A stretch of DNA of 64,000 nt from JBBQYD01 sp942493075 (GCA_942493075.1 OW818681.1:3534001-3598000); one strand, 5' to 3'; positions 1 to 8,437 are shown, counted from the stretch's first letter. Notes: generated by a model from the sequence alone, not told the origin. Numbers and translations are program-made.

Positions 1-574
1 CGGCGTCGATTAGACGATCACGGGCACATTCCCGGATGAGCCTCGAGCAGGATTCCTGGTGCCAGGTCAAGCGCCCTTTAGCCTCCAGTTCCTTTCGCAG
101 TGTGTCGGAAAGAGGCTTCAGATAATGAGTATCATTGCGGGCGTACTCCTCCATCCGCCGGGTCAGAGGTCGAATTGCCCAGTTGGCTTTCTGGGGACCT
201 TTTTCCAGCTTTACCTGAAGGCACTGCTCAACCAAGTGGCTGAGACCAAAGTGCTTAATTCCGATCAACCGCGCCGCAAGCATCGTGTCAAAGATGGAGC
301 GGGGCACAAACTCGTGATGCTTTCGGAGCAAGCGTAGATCGTAGTCTGCTCCATGCATGATCAACTCATGGTGACTAAGGCCTTCTAACAAGGGAGCTAA
401 GGAGAAACCCTGAAGGGGATCGATCAAGCGGTCGCTGGAAGCGGTGCTGATCTGGATCAAACAAACCTTCTCAGGATAGGCGTGCAAGCTGTCGGCCTCA
501 GTATCCACAGCGACCCAGGTTGCCGCCCCTAGAGTCTCCACATACTTCTGGAGTTTTTCCGCACTATCAATCAC
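1..574 (-). CDS. rnd: Ribonuclease D, N-terminal catalytic part (3' end cut by window edge)
   Basis: The minus strand is open from about 590 to the left edge and encodes a DEDDy-family 3'-5' exoribonuclease, which trims tRNA and other structured RNA precursors in the cytoplasm. All three exonuclease motifs are visible: Exo I as VAVDTEAD, Exo II as HGADYDLRLL, and Exo III as YARNDTHYL (Tyr and Asp of the DEDDy subclass). About 191 codons are present. The C-terminal HRDC region lies beyond the edge. The start is uncertain. GTG at 574, giving V-I-D-S-A-E-K-L, matches the usual N-terminus; a TTG at 589 is an alternative, and the frame stays open further upstream without an ATG. The gene is transcribed away from the zinc-ribbon/NDK pair, so 575-841 is a divergent promoter region. 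Confidence 0.85.
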   Translation of the reverse strand, partial: MIDSAEKLQKYVETLGAATWVAVDTEADSLHAYPEKVCLIQISTASSDRLIDPLQGFSLAPLLEGLSHHELIMHGADYDLRLLRKHHEFVPRSIFDTMLAARLIGIKHFGLSHLVEQCLQVKLEKGPQKANWAIRPLTRRMEEYARNDTHYLKPLSDTLRKELEAKGRLTWHQESCSRLIRECARDRLIDA

Positions 575-764
575 TCCTGCATTATACAAACGGGTTAAGG
601 CAAAGGGCCATTCAGAAATTAAGCAAGCGAGGGAATGTGAAGATATAAAATACTGATTATCAAATACTTTTAACTTGCCCTCGGCTTGAAAAAAGTTAAT
701 GAACCAACATTAGTCGTTGACGCGCAATATGTTGAGCGCGCGCTCCGCCCCGTTTTTTACGTAG

Positions 765-792
765 TTGACGATGCTCCATAGTGGCCCATAAT
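765..792 (+). promoter_or_regulatory. Candidate sigma70-type promoter for the zinc-ribbon/NDK pair
   Basis: A TTGACG hexamer (765-770) is separated by 16 bp from CATAAT (787-792), a good fit to a housekeeping promoter. It lies about 50 bp before the likely ATG at 842. The rest of 575-764 holds no gene. It includes a 12-bp perfect palindrome (734-745) of unknown meaning, followed by a short T-run. Confidence 0.4.
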
Positions 793-841
793 CTTTAGAG
801 TAACTGCGCACGGCATGAAGCTACTGCGCAGCCATTTTTCT

Positions 842-1042
842 ATGCCCGAAGGATACTGCGTCAAATGCAAAGCAAAGAAGGAAATTGTGGATGCGGTCGA
901 GGAAACCATGAAGAACGGGCGCAAAGCAATTAAAGGCAAATGCCCGACGTGTGGCACAGTCATGTTCAAGATACTGGGAGGCAAGTCAGCCGTCCCGGCG
1001 TCAGAAATCACCACGGGCGCAGCCAATCACACTCCTTCCTGA
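842..1042 (+). CDS. Stand-alone zinc-ribbon protein, DUF5679-like
   Basis: A 66-residue protein made almost entirely of one zinc-ribbon unit: YCVKCKAKKE near the N-terminus and CPTCGT about 30 residues later, giving two CxxC knuckles around a KNGRKAIKG segment. This pattern is the DUF5679 unit, best known as repeated C-terminal tails of DNA topoisomerase I, here encoded alone. A nucleic-acid-binding role is an inference. The frame also opens at ATG 815, but the domain begins right after the ATG at 842, so the shorter start is preferred; neither has a clear Shine-Dalgarno. The NDK-like gene follows 6 bp downstream, so the two are probably co-transcribed. Confidence 0.75.
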   Translation: MPEGYCVKCKAKKEIVDAVEETMKNGRKAIKGKCPTCGTVMFKILGGKSAVPASEITTGAANHTPS

Positions 1043-1048
1043 TTTTAT

Positions 1049-2221
1049 ATGTCTGAACAACTCGCGTACGTAATTATAACTCCCTATTCGCTGTACAAGT
1101 CTCGAACAGGCGGAATTCTCAGCCGCCTTATCACCCGCACCGGCCTTGATCTGGTTGGTGCCCGAATGTTTGCTCCCAGTGCGGAACTGGTTAAAAAATA
1201 CTCAGACGAGACCATCTCAGCAAACGATCCCCAGGATCGCCGGATCCAGGAACTGATTTACGAGTATATCGTCAGGAATCTGAGTCCCGATGCCAAAACC
1301 GGACGCCGCCGTCGCGTCATGATGCTTCTCTTCAAGGGTGAGGATGCCGTACGAAAGACGCGCTCGGTAATAGGTAATATTGGCCCCGAGCGGCGGGGTG
1401 GAGAAACGATTCGGGACACCTACGGGGATCTCATTATCGATGAGGAAAACGAAGTTAAATACTTTGAACCGGCTGTGCTTGCCGCTCCCACTCCAGAGGA
1501 AGCCGAGTCCAAACTAAAGCTTTGGGCAAGATATTCTGAAACCGATGGCGGCATTGCAGAGAATGTTATTGGCTACAATCCGGGAGAAACTCCCCAGCGC
1601 ACCTTGGTGCTCATCAAACCGGAGAACTTCAGGTTTCCGACGGGCCGTCCGGGTAACATGATTGATTTCTTTTCGCGAACCGGACTATTCATAGTTGGAG
1701 TCAAGGTTCACCGCATGAGCGTTTCCCAAGCCGTAGATTTTTACGGACCGGTTCGGGAAGTACTGCGCACGAAGCTCAAGGACATGGTTGGAAGCCGGTG
1801 CCGCGCCGCATTGGAAAAGGAACTCGGATTCAAGGTCGGCCCTGAGCAGGAACGAGAATTGGGCAACGTGATCTGCCCTCTGTTTGGGGATCATCAATTT
1901 GAGAATATCGTCCGGTTCATGTCAGGCAAAGCGCCTTCCGAATGTGCTCCTGAGGATATGAACAAGCCGGGATCGGAGAAGTGCATAGCCCTGGTCTACG
2001 AAGGTGTGGAAGCCGTTCGTAAGATCCGCGATATCCTTGGACCGACCGATCCTTCGAAGGCACCTCCTGGCTCCATCCGTCGCGAGTTTGGTCAAACGGT
2101 AATGGTCAATGCCGCCCATGCAAGTGATTCGGCAGAAAACGCCCAGCGCGAGATGAAGATCATTGAAGTGGCAGAAAACAACTTCCGCCAGATAGTTGAA
2201 CAGTTCTACGGGAGTCTCTGA
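1049..2221 (+). CDS. Two-domain nucleoside-diphosphate-kinase-like protein
   Basis: NDK moves the gamma-phosphate between nucleoside triphosphates and diphosphates through a phosphohistidine. This 390-residue protein is more than twice the usual 140-150 residues and contains two NDK folds. The second (about 195-390) starts RTLVLIKPENF, carries the PGSIRREFG loop and the active-site sequence NAAHASDS with the catalytic His at residue 357, and has an insertion of about 60 residues in its middle. The first (about 5-160) keeps the fold markers (VIITPYSLY, LLFKGEDAV, GGETIRDTYG), but where NxxHGSD should be it reads DEENEVKYFEP, with no histidine. The N-terminal half is therefore probably catalytically dead. 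Whether the C-terminal half is the cell's only NDK cannot be judged here. Confidence 0.85.
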   Translation: MSEQLAYVIITPYSLYKSRTGGILSRLITRTGLDLVGARMFAPSAELVKKYSDETISANDPQDRRIQELIYEYIVRNLSPDAKTGRRRRVMMLLFKGEDAVRKTRSVIGNIGPERRGGETIRDTYGDLIIDEENEVKYFEPAVLAAPTPEEAESKLKLWARYSETDGGIAENVIGYNPGETPQRTLVLIKPENFRFPTGRPGNMIDFFSRTGLFIVGVKVHRMSVSQAVDFYGPVREVLRTKLKDMVGSRCRAALEKELGFKVGPEQERELGNVICPLFGDHQFENIVRFMSGKAPSECAPEDMNKPGSEKCIALVYEGVEAVRKIRDILGPTDPSKAPPGSIRREFGQTVMVNAAHASDSAENAQREMKIIEVAENNFRQIVEQFYGSL

Positions 2222-2240
2222 GATTACTGCTGGATTTACA

Positions 2241-2272
2241 AAGCCGCTGCCACTATTTGGCAGCGGCTTCTT
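2241..2272. terminator. Bidirectional hairpin terminator between NDK-like gene and mutT
   Basis: An 11-bp perfect stem (2241-2251 with 2259-2269) with a 7-nt loop sits between two convergent genes. It overlaps the end of the minus-strand gene and is followed by a pyrimidine-rich tail on the plus strand. Confidence 0.7.
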
Positions 2273-2679
2273 CATTCCCAGATCTCACTTTGTTCTTCCA
2301 GCAACCGGATCAGGCGTGCATCCGCTGCAGGAAACGGATACTCATGCAACTGTTCCCGAGTTATCCACTCAAAAGCCGGACACCCGATTGCCTGGGGCTC
2401 GTTCTGAAGCAACCGGCACTTAAAGAACTTGAGATGCACGGTTTTCTCAGGGTAAGCATGCGTAAGACTCTCAAGTAGTCGCCCAACCTCCACTATGATC
2501 CCAAGTTCTTCGTGAAGTTCACGAGCAAGGCAGGCTTCGAAGGTCTCGCCATCCTCACGCTTGCCACCAGGAAACTCCCATTTCCCTCCCAGATGCGCCG
2601 CGGCGAATCGTTGGGTGATCAGGAGCTTTCCCTCCCGAAACACAAGTCCTGCGGACACCTCCACGAGCTTCATTGCCAC
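2272..2679 (-). CDS. mutT: MutT-type Nudix hydrolase
   Basis: A 135-residue Nudix hydrolase of the MutT/8-oxo-dGTP diphosphatase type, which removes oxidised nucleotides from the precursor pool and so prevents A:T to C:G transversions. The full Nudix box is present at about residues 38-60 (GGKREDGETFEACLA then RELHEELGI, fitting Gx5Ex7REUxEExGU). The N-terminal SAGLVFREGKLLITQR and the EFPGGK segment are typical of MutT. Its ATG sits one base past the stop of the UDP-glucose dehydrogenase gene, so the two are co-transcribed. An alternative ATG two codons in is possible. Substrate preference within the family is inferred from similarity alone. Confidence 0.85.
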   Translation of the reverse strand: MAMKLVEVSAGLVFREGKLLITQRFAAAHLGGKWEFPGGKREDGETFEACLARELHEELGIIVEVGRLLESLTHAYPEKTVHLKFFKCRLLQNEPQAIGCPAFEWITREQLHEYPFPAADARLIRLLEEQSEIWE

Positions 2680-2680
2680 G

Positions 2681-3970
2681 CTAACGTCCGATGCTCTTGT
2701 AAATGAACCCTAAGGCTTCCATCTCGGCAGGATCGAAGAGGTTGCGTCCGTCGAAAAGAATGGGGTGTGTCAGGTCCTTGCGGGCCTTGTTCAGATCCAG
2801 TTTCTTAAACTCGTCCCATTCGGTGGCAATTACCAGAGCATCGCAATTCTCGGCAACACGGTTCATATCCTCAACGAAAGTGACGTTCTGCAGGATAGCA
2901 CGGGCCTTATCCATCGCTTTCGGATCATGCACGCGCAGGACCGCCCCTTCGGCCTGCAACCGTTGGCACAGATCGATCGCGGGAGACATTCGCACATCAT
3001 CAGTGTTCTGTTTGAAAGCCAGGCCGAGCACGCCAATCCGCTTGTCTTTAAGAACCCAAAGCGTGTCGATGATCTTCTTTACAAAGCGATCCATCTGAGT
3101 GGTATTGATCTTCTGGACCTCTTTGAGGAGCCCGAAATCATAGCCAACCTGTTCGGCTATCTTGATGAAAGCGCTTAAGTCCTTCGGGAAACAGCTCCCC
3201 CCGAATCCGAGCGACGGATTGAGAAACCGGCGGCCAATACGCTCATCCATCCCCATCCCGTTGGCGACCTCCTGAACGTTGGCACCCGTTGCCTCGCAAA
3301 CGACAGAAATAGCGTTGATATACGAGATCTTGAGTGCGAGGAAGCTGTTTGAGGCGTGCTTGATGAGCTCGGCCGAGTTGATATCCGTGATGATGATGGG
3401 TGCTCCAAAAGGGGTGTAAACCTCTTTCATGGCTGCTACCGGTCGTGGCGAACGCACCCCAATCACGACGCGATCCGGATGCATCAAATCCTCTACCGCA
3501 AACCCCTCTCTCAGGAACTCAGGATTACTCACCACATCAAACTCTACTTTGGCCTTGCAGTAGCGTTTGATCGTTTCTGACACTTTATCCCCGGTTTTTA
3601 CTGGAACCGTGCTCTTGTCCACAACGATTTTGTAGCTCGTCATGGCAGCCGCGATTTCTCGGGCAACTTTTTCAATGAAACTTAAATCGACCGCCCCATC
3701 GGACATTGGCGGTGTGGGAACAGCGATGAAAATGATGTCGGACTTTTGAACACCTTCCTCAGTGCTGGAAGTAAAGCTCAGACGGCCTGCCGAAACGTTC
3801 TTTTTAACCAACTCCTCAAGACCAGGCTCATAAATCGGAATCCCGCCCCCTCGAAGTTTCGCTACCTTATCGGCGTCATTATCAACACAAACCACTTGGT
3901 GGCCCACTTCGGCAAAACAGGTTCCTGTCACCAAACCCACATAACCAGTTCCGATGATCGTCAGCTTCAT
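2681..3970 (-). CDS. ugd: UDP-glucose 6-dehydrogenase
   Basis: Oxidises UDP-glucose to UDP-glucuronate with two NAD+ and supplies uronic acid for exopolysaccharide or lipopolysaccharide. The 429-residue length is normal. Visible features are the N-terminal Rossmann motif (IIGTGYVGLVTGTCFA), the nucleotide-sugar dehydrogenase segment DKSTVPVKTGD, NPEFLREGFAVEDLMHPDRVV, and the catalytic cysteine in FGGSCFPKD at residue 260. The C-terminal UDP-binding domain is intact (LGLAFKQNTDDVRMSPA). Downstream mutT follows at once. The upstream TPR gene ends 58 bp before it on the same strand, suggesting one transcript without an obvious functional link. Confidence 0.95.
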   Translation of the reverse strand: MKLTIIGTGYVGLVTGTCFAEVGHQVVCVDNDADKVAKLRGGGIPIYEPGLEELVKKNVSAGRLSFTSSTEEGVQKSDIIFIAVPTPPMSDGAVDLSFIEKVAREIAAAMTSYKIVVDKSTVPVKTGDKVSETIKRYCKAKVEFDVVSNPEFLREGFAVEDLMHPDRVVIGVRSPRPVAAMKEVYTPFGAPIIITDINSAELIKHASNSFLALKISYINAISVVCEATGANVQEVANGMGMDERIGRRFLNPSLGFGGSCFPKDLSAFIKIAEQVGYDFGLLKEVQKINTTQMDRFVKKIIDTLWVLKDKRIGVLGLAFKQNTDDVRMSPAIDLCQRLQAEGAVLRVHDPKAMDKARAILQNVTFVEDMNRVAENCDALVIATEWDEFKKLDLNKARKDLTHPILFDGRNLFDPAEMEALGFIYKSIGR

Positions 3971-4028
3971 AGATAATTACCGGCGGCCAGCATACACCGC
4001 AAAGTCAGCCTTGCAACTGTCGATCGGG

Positions 4029-4796
4029 CTACTTTGTTGCAGGCTGTGCGGGACGATTCGTTGACGGCGCGACCGTTGCGCTGGCCTTGGGAGCTGTAGT
4101 CCCAATCTGCGGCATAGCAGGAGAATTGGTCGGGGTGGGCGGCGGAAACTTGGCGTTGATCTCCTCCAGGCGAAGAGAAGCCTCAGAACCCAGGGAGGTG
4201 CCAGCGTCACTGCGGGCGAGATCTTCGTAGACTTTCCTCGCTTGCTGTGGCTGATTCTGAGCCTCATAGATGCGGCCCAGGGCGAACTTTGCCTGAGGGG
4301 CCACGACCGTGTTCGGATGACGCTCAGAAACCTCTTTGTACTGGCTCAGAGCATCGTTGGTCTTGCCCTGGGCTTCGAGAGCGGCGGCGACACCCAGCTT
4401 CGCTTGAGGCACAAACTGGCTGTTTCCATTTTCGCGAACGAAGCGACCGAATTGGGCCTGGGCCTCAGCGTATTTTCCCTGTGTGAAAAGACTAGCTCCG
4501 GCTAGCAAAAGAGCACGTTGAGCAGCGCTGGTATCGGGGTGGTCCGCGGCGACTTTTAAAAAGGCTTGAGAATGATCCTGGGTCGCAGCAGATGGATTCA
4601 TCAACTGTCCCAGGGACACCCGGGCAAGCGCCTGGCTTGCCTCAATTTGCTTCTCGTGCGCGCGCCAGAGGAAAAACCACACGATCAGAGCTACGACGGT
4701 CACCCCGGCCGTTCCGTAGATAACCTGTTTTTTGTTCTTTTCGAACCAAGCCCAAAGCTTCCAAAGTGCGTCGGTCTGTGTAATATCGGATTCCAT
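4029..4796 (-). CDS. Membrane-anchored tetratricopeptide protein, YfgM-like
   Basis: A 255-residue protein with a short cytoplasmic N-terminus (TDALWKLWAWFEKNKKQ), one transmembrane helix at about 21-42 (TAGVTVVALIVWFFLW) and a long periplasmic part. That part contains TPR-like helical repeats (AQRALLLAGASLF, KLGVAAALEAQGKTNDAL, KFALGRIYEAQNQPQQAR) and ends in a Pro/Thr/Ala-rich tail. This matches the TPR_21/YfgM architecture, proteins that work near the Sec translocon or as periplasmic scaffolds. Function here is inferred. An upstream ATG at 4868 would add 24 residues without domain character; the ATG at 4796 fits the family better. Confidence 0.7.
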   Translation of the reverse strand: MESDITQTDALWKLWAWFEKNKKQVIYGTAGVTVVALIVWFFLWRAHEKQIEASQALARVSLGQLMNPSAATQDHSQAFLKVAADHPDTSAAQRALLLAGASLFTQGKYAEAQAQFGRFVRENGNSQFVPQAKLGVAAALEAQGKTNDALSQYKEVSERHPNTVVAPQAKFALGRIYEAQNQPQQARKVYEDLARSDAGTSLGSEASLRLEEINAKFPPPTPTNSPAMPQIGTTAPKASATVAPSTNRPAQPATK

Positions 4797-4954
4797 ATCA
4801 GGTTTGAAAATGTTCTGGTTCGGACGGGGAAAACGCAAGCCTAAAGCGCAAATCTTATCGTTTGGCATTTTCAGAGCAGGCTCAGTGGCCTTCTATTTCC
4901 CTGCCCTGCGGGCTGCTCAGAGCGACTGAAAGACTCTCGTTTACTACGCCGTTA

Positions 4955-4994
4955 AAAAACGAGAGCCCAGTGTCGATTTCGATACACTGGGCTC
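4955..4994 (-). terminator. Rho-independent terminator of the pilin-like operon
   Basis: An 11-bp perfect stem (4963-4973 with 4984-4994) with a 10-nt loop. Read on the minus strand, it is followed by CTCG and then a run of six T. It lies just after the PilX-like gene. Confidence 0.85.
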
Positions 4995-5015
4995 CTGATT
5001 AAACTCAGTTAAGAT

Positions 5016-6770
5016 TTAGTAAGGGCTTACTTCATCCCAGGCGGTGATGAGGAAACGGCCGTTGGAAGGCATGCGCCTCAAGGCTTCATCATAGTGGAAT
5101 TTGAAATGCCCGTTGAGACGGATGGAATTAACCATCATCGCGCCGCAGAAGTCCTGGTCGCTGCTTCCGCCGCCGTTGAGTTTCAAATCGGCAAACGGAG
5201 CCACCAGCACACCGGTGAACTCGCCATTTCCGTTTAAAGTGAAGGTCTTCACAGACGGTGCGCAGAAGACGATAAAGCTGCCGGCGAAACCGTTCGGGTT
5301 GAGAACCTGGTTGCCGCTAACGGTAAGGCTGTTCCCGCCAGCGTAGATCAGCACGCCCGCGCCCTGCGCGATCGTGAATTCCTCGGCGCCCGACATGCCG
5401 TTCGGCAGCACGAGGCAGGCATTGGGACCTGCGATCAGCGTTTTCCCGGTCAGCGAGGTAGCGGCGTTGGTCGTGTTCCCATACACGATATGATCAAAGT
5501 AATTGGTTGTGTAGGCGACGTTGGTGCCCCAATAGGCATAGGTGTAGGTATATCCCGGATAAGCATAGGTCTGCTTATAGTAGGAATAGGTTCTACCCGT
5601 GATCAGGTTGTAGTTGTATTTGCTCCCGCTTTTGGTCACGCCGCCCAAATACGTGCCTGCCTGGGGATAGGTCTTTGAGCTCGTATAGGTTGTCTGGTAG
5701 TTCGTGACCAAGCCAGCCGGAATGGGGCTGGGCAATGTGGTGGTCTCCACAAAAGAAGCGTTGGTCGTGAAACCCGCAGGTTTGGGGTTAGGGATGCTGG
5801 AAACCGTAATGTAGGTATTGTTGGTAGCAATGGGCACCGTGCCATCCAGCCAGTGCGGGAAAGTGGCGCTGGTGACTGAGTTGGATGTGAACGAATAGCT
5901 GGGAGTCACGACCGTCCCATTTGGCGGAGGAAGCAATCCTGCCGTACTGGGCAGCGTGGTGTCCGGGAACGTAAAGTTTGCGTCCTGCAACAGGTAACCG
6001 GGTTGAATGCCTGTATTGCCTGCTTGCCAGGCGTGGGTTCCCACTCCTCCGTTGGGTCCAATATCCACTGGACAATTGGGCCCCGTATGCAGCCGCCCAT
6101 AGATGTTCGCGTTGCCCACACCTGCATTGTCCTCCACGCCACCGTTCGTAGCGATGTCACCCATGTCGCCAGTATATTTGCTTGGATCGTAGCGGCCTTG
6201 GGTGCTCTTGCTCGGATTCCCTGAATCATAGCTGTCGCTCAGCACACCGTTACCATTCAGGTCAATGTCATGCTTGGCGACGGCTGCCGCAGTGTAAAGC
6301 TGGCCACGCGCGCATTTGACTCGCACCGCACGTGCAATGGTCTCTGCCACGAGCGGCTGGCCGGTCGTTGCAAAGAAACCCGTTTGGACACGGTTTTGAG
6401 CGAGAATGGGAGAATTGATAAACGCCTTGGCGACAATCGAAGGACTGATACTGCCAGGGTCCTCGATGGAAACCGTGTAGCTATTGCCATCAGCCAGAGT
6501 CTGGCTGCGAGTATAAACGCTGCCTGCGAGAACCCAGCCGTCCGTGAGCAGATTGGTATAGTTATTGTTCAGGTGCTCAAGGCCTTCCTCAACCCCAGCT
6601 TCAACGATCGCCATGGCGATGTTCCAGGTTTGAGAGCGTTTGCTGAGCGACAATTGCTGCTGGATGACGGAGAAATACCCCGCCACGCCCATGCAAAGCG
6701 CCGTGCACATTGTTAAGACAACCAGTATGTTTCCCTGCCGTGCTGGTTTTGTGTTGTTCCCTATTCTCAT
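5016..6770 (-). CDS. PilX-like minor pilin / pilus-assembly protein with large secreted domain
   Basis: A 584-residue protein with one N-terminal hydrophobic helix (NILVVLTMCTALCMGVAGYF, about 14-33), as in PilX/GspK-type minor pilins, but without the canonical Gly-Phe...Glu prepilin motif. The exported remainder is rich in Asn, Gly, Thr and Tyr, with many short beta-strand-like segments. Its last 150 residues (FTLNGNGEFTGVLVAPFADL, LNGHFKFHYDEAL) resemble the beta-rich C-terminal domain found behind PilX N-termini in other bacteria. A strong Shine-Dalgarno (AAGGAG, 6 bp before the ATG) supports the start. It is the third gene of a tight PilV-PilW-PilX-like operon. The likely role is tip or priming complex of a type IV pilus or pseudopilus. 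The surface ligand, if any, is unknown. Confidence 0.7.
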   Translation of the reverse strand: MRIGNNTKPARQGNILVVLTMCTALCMGVAGYFSVIQQQLSLSKRSQTWNIAMAIVEAGVEEGLEHLNNNYTNLLTDGWVLAGSVYTRSQTLADGNSYTVSIEDPGSISPSIVAKAFINSPILAQNRVQTGFFATTGQPLVAETIARAVRVKCARGQLYTAAAVAKHDIDLNGNGVLSDSYDSGNPSKSTQGRYDPSKYTGDMGDIATNGGVEDNAGVGNANIYGRLHTGPNCPVDIGPNGGVGTHAWQAGNTGIQPGYLLQDANFTFPDTTLPSTAGLLPPPNGTVVTPSYSFTSNSVTSATFPHWLDGTVPIATNNTYITVSSIPNPKPAGFTTNASFVETTTLPSPIPAGLVTNYQTTYTSSKTYPQAGTYLGGVTKSGSKYNYNLITGRTYSYYKQTYAYPGYTYTYAYWGTNVAYTTNYFDHIVYGNTTNAATSLTGKTLIAGPNACLVLPNGMSGAEEFTIAQGAGVLIYAGGNSLTVSGNQVLNPNGFAGSFIVFCAPSVKTFTLNGNGEFTGVLVAPFADLKLNGGGSSDQDFCGAMMVNSIRLNGHFKFHYDEALRRMPSNGRFLITAWDEVSPY

Positions 6771-6771
6771 A

Positions 6772-7335
6772 CTACTCCTTGCGTTGCTTCCGAATGACGA
6801 TGCGTGCCGTTTGAATGTTTTCGCTGGTTATGTTTGCAGTGGGGCTGATCTCCATTGACGTGCGCCAACTGAGTTGAATGACTTTGGCAGTGTTCTGCCA
6901 TTGGTTCGTAGCGGTAGGAAAGATTCCCCAGACACCGTTGCTCGGGTTCCGCTGGCGAACATCGAAATCCAGTAATGTGCAATTAGTGAGAAGCACCTGG
7001 TGCGCGCCATCACTCGAGTCGCGCACCATCTGCCGGGCATCCGGGTCGAAGGAATAAATCACCGTATCGCCGTCGCCGTTTACAATGCTTAAAGTGGCAG
7101 GATTGGAAGTATAGTTGTTGACCTTCAGGGCCTGCCGAATTTCGCGCGTCAACATGTCCATCGCCTGGCGATTCTTGCTATCGAGCAGAGAATAGTTGCT
7201 GACGGCTGTGAAGCTGCGCACAGAGAAGACGTAAGTCATCAAGAACGCGGCTGAAAAGATCGAGAAAAGGCCCGTAGCCACCATGGCCTCCATCATGGTC
7301 CACGCTCCCCGATGCCCCCGTGGTTTAATAAACAT
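6772..7335 (-). CDS. PilW-like minor prepilin
   Basis: A 187-residue type IV prepilin-like protein. After a short basic leader it has GAWTMMEAMVATGLFSIFS, with the conserved Glu at position +5 if prepilin peptidase cuts after Ala, then a hydrophobic helix. The body (LLDSKNRQAMDMLTREIRQA, then beta strands) is typical of PilW/PilJ minor pilins that start pilus or pseudopilus assembly at the inner membrane. Its start overlaps the PilV-like gene by 11 bp, and the PilX-like ATG lies just past its stop, so the three are translationally coupled. Confidence 0.75.
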   Translation of the reverse strand: MFIKPRGHRGAWTMMEAMVATGLFSIFSAAFLMTYVFSVRSFTAVSNYSLLDSKNRQAMDMLTREIRQALKVNNYTSNPATLSIVNGDGDTVIYSFDPDARQMVRDSSDGAHQVLLTNCTLLDFDVRQRNPSNGVWGIFPTATNQWQNTAKVIQLSWRTSMEISPTANITSENIQTARIVIRKQRKE

Positions 7336-7783
7336 AGTTCTGTTCTCCGTTCTTGGCGATTAGCGTTGCGAGTTTGCGGGTGTGGGGAATATTGCCGCCG
7401 GTGGTCCAGTTCAGTGTCACTACGAGTTGCTTGATATTCCCGCTGTAACTGGTCGCACCCGGATAGTCCAGCAGCTCAAGGGTGCCGTTGTAGACAATCC
7501 CGTTGTTGCCTTCGGCCTGCTGCGGGTCGAACACATCAGTAAACGTGCCGGGAATAAACCCTGGCGTGTTTACCTGATCCCAACTATAGAGCCGCAAGAT
7601 CTCTACTTTCTCCAAGATGATCTGTGTGGCCCTTTGATTTTGGCGTAAGACTTCAGTTAAGCCGAAGCCGAAGCTGAAGCAGTAGAATAAGCTTGATAGC
7701 ATGATCCCAGAAATAGCCACGGAAACTAGTACCTCGGCTATGGTCATCCCAGAATTGGATCTTCGATCCACCCTAATCCTCAT
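7325..7783 (-). CDS. PilV-like minor prepilin
   Basis: A 152-residue prepilin with the class III signal SGMTIAEVLVSVAISGIMLS: cleavage after Gly, methylated Met +1, Glu +5, then a hydrophobic assembly helix. The C-terminal half (QIILEKVEILRLYSWDQV) resembles PilV/GspI minor pilins. It is the first gene of the operon and has a good Shine-Dalgarno (GGAGGGG, about 6 bp before the ATG). No major pilin, assembly ATPase or platform protein is nearby, so this operon adds to machinery encoded elsewhere. Confidence 0.78.
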   Translation of the reverse strand: MRIRVDRRSNSGMTIAEVLVSVAISGIMLSSLFYCFSFGFGLTEVLRQNQRATQIILEKVEILRLYSWDQVNTPGFIPGTFTDVFDPQQAEGNNGIVYNGTLELLDYPGATSYSGNIKQLVVTLNWTTGGNIPHTRKLATLIAKNGEQNYVY

Positions 7784-7952
7784 GGCACCCCTCCAAGCAG
7801 AATGAGAGCCAACCTATAAACGCTTCAAAATGTGGGGTGAACGCTCTACTTGAGCATACAGGCGCTTCATTACGGGACAAGTGTCCTTATTCGAGACACC
7901 ATTGACAAACCTGTCTTCGCATTTAGTTTGCCTTCACAGTTTATCCAATTCT

Positions 7953-8399
7953 ATGGCAGACATTGAGCGATATGCGCAGGCTCGTTGGACCGGAGGCTTG
8001 AGGGACGGCACCGGAACGACCTCAACCGGCAGCGGGATCATTAACCAGGTGCCCTTCACCGTTCCATCCAGATTTGAGAACGGCAAAGGAACCAACCCGG
8101 AAGAATTGCTGGCAGCGGCACATGCCTCCTGCTTTAGCATGATGCTGGCGAAAATCCTTACAGACCGTCAAAAAGTCCCCAAGGAGATCTCCACCAGGGC
8201 TACTGTTACGATGGGCCAGCGCAACGGCGCGCCCAAAATCGTCAGGATTCACCTGGACACGGAAGTCGAGGCGGAAGGCTTAAACGAAACGACACTGAAG
8301 GAGGTGGCCGCCCAGGCAAAGGAGCAGTGTCCTGTTTCGGTACTTCTGAGGCCAGGCCTTGAGGAAATCACCTTATCGGCTCGCTTGAGAACCTCCTGA
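7953..8399 (+). CDS. osmC: OsmC/Ohr-family peroxide reductase
   Basis: A 148-residue OsmC-like protein that reduces organic hydroperoxides through two cysteines, recycled by small thiols or lipoylated proteins in the cytoplasm. The peroxidatic Cys is in AHASCFSMML and the resolving Cys in KEQCPVSVL. The N-terminus MADIERYAQARWTGG is that of the family, so the ATG at 7953 is chosen over an in-frame ATG at 7881. It is transcribed divergently from the pilin-like operon. Assignment to OsmC rather than Ohr rests on overall similarity. Confidence 0.88.
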   Translation: MADIERYAQARWTGGLRDGTGTTSTGSGIINQVPFTVPSRFENGKGTNPEELLAAAHASCFSMMLAKILTDRQKVPKEISTRATVTMGQRNGAPKIVRIHLDTEVEAEGLNETTLKEVAAQAKEQCPVSVLLRPGLEEITLSARLRTS

Positions 8400-8437
8400 C
8401 GGTGTCCCGTCAGAAGGCAGGAATCAGGAACCGGACT

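Noticed and set aside
734..745. A 12-bp perfect palindrome with a T-run nearby
   Set aside because: Stem would have no loop, no gene ends nearby on that strand; probably chance in GC-rich DNA.
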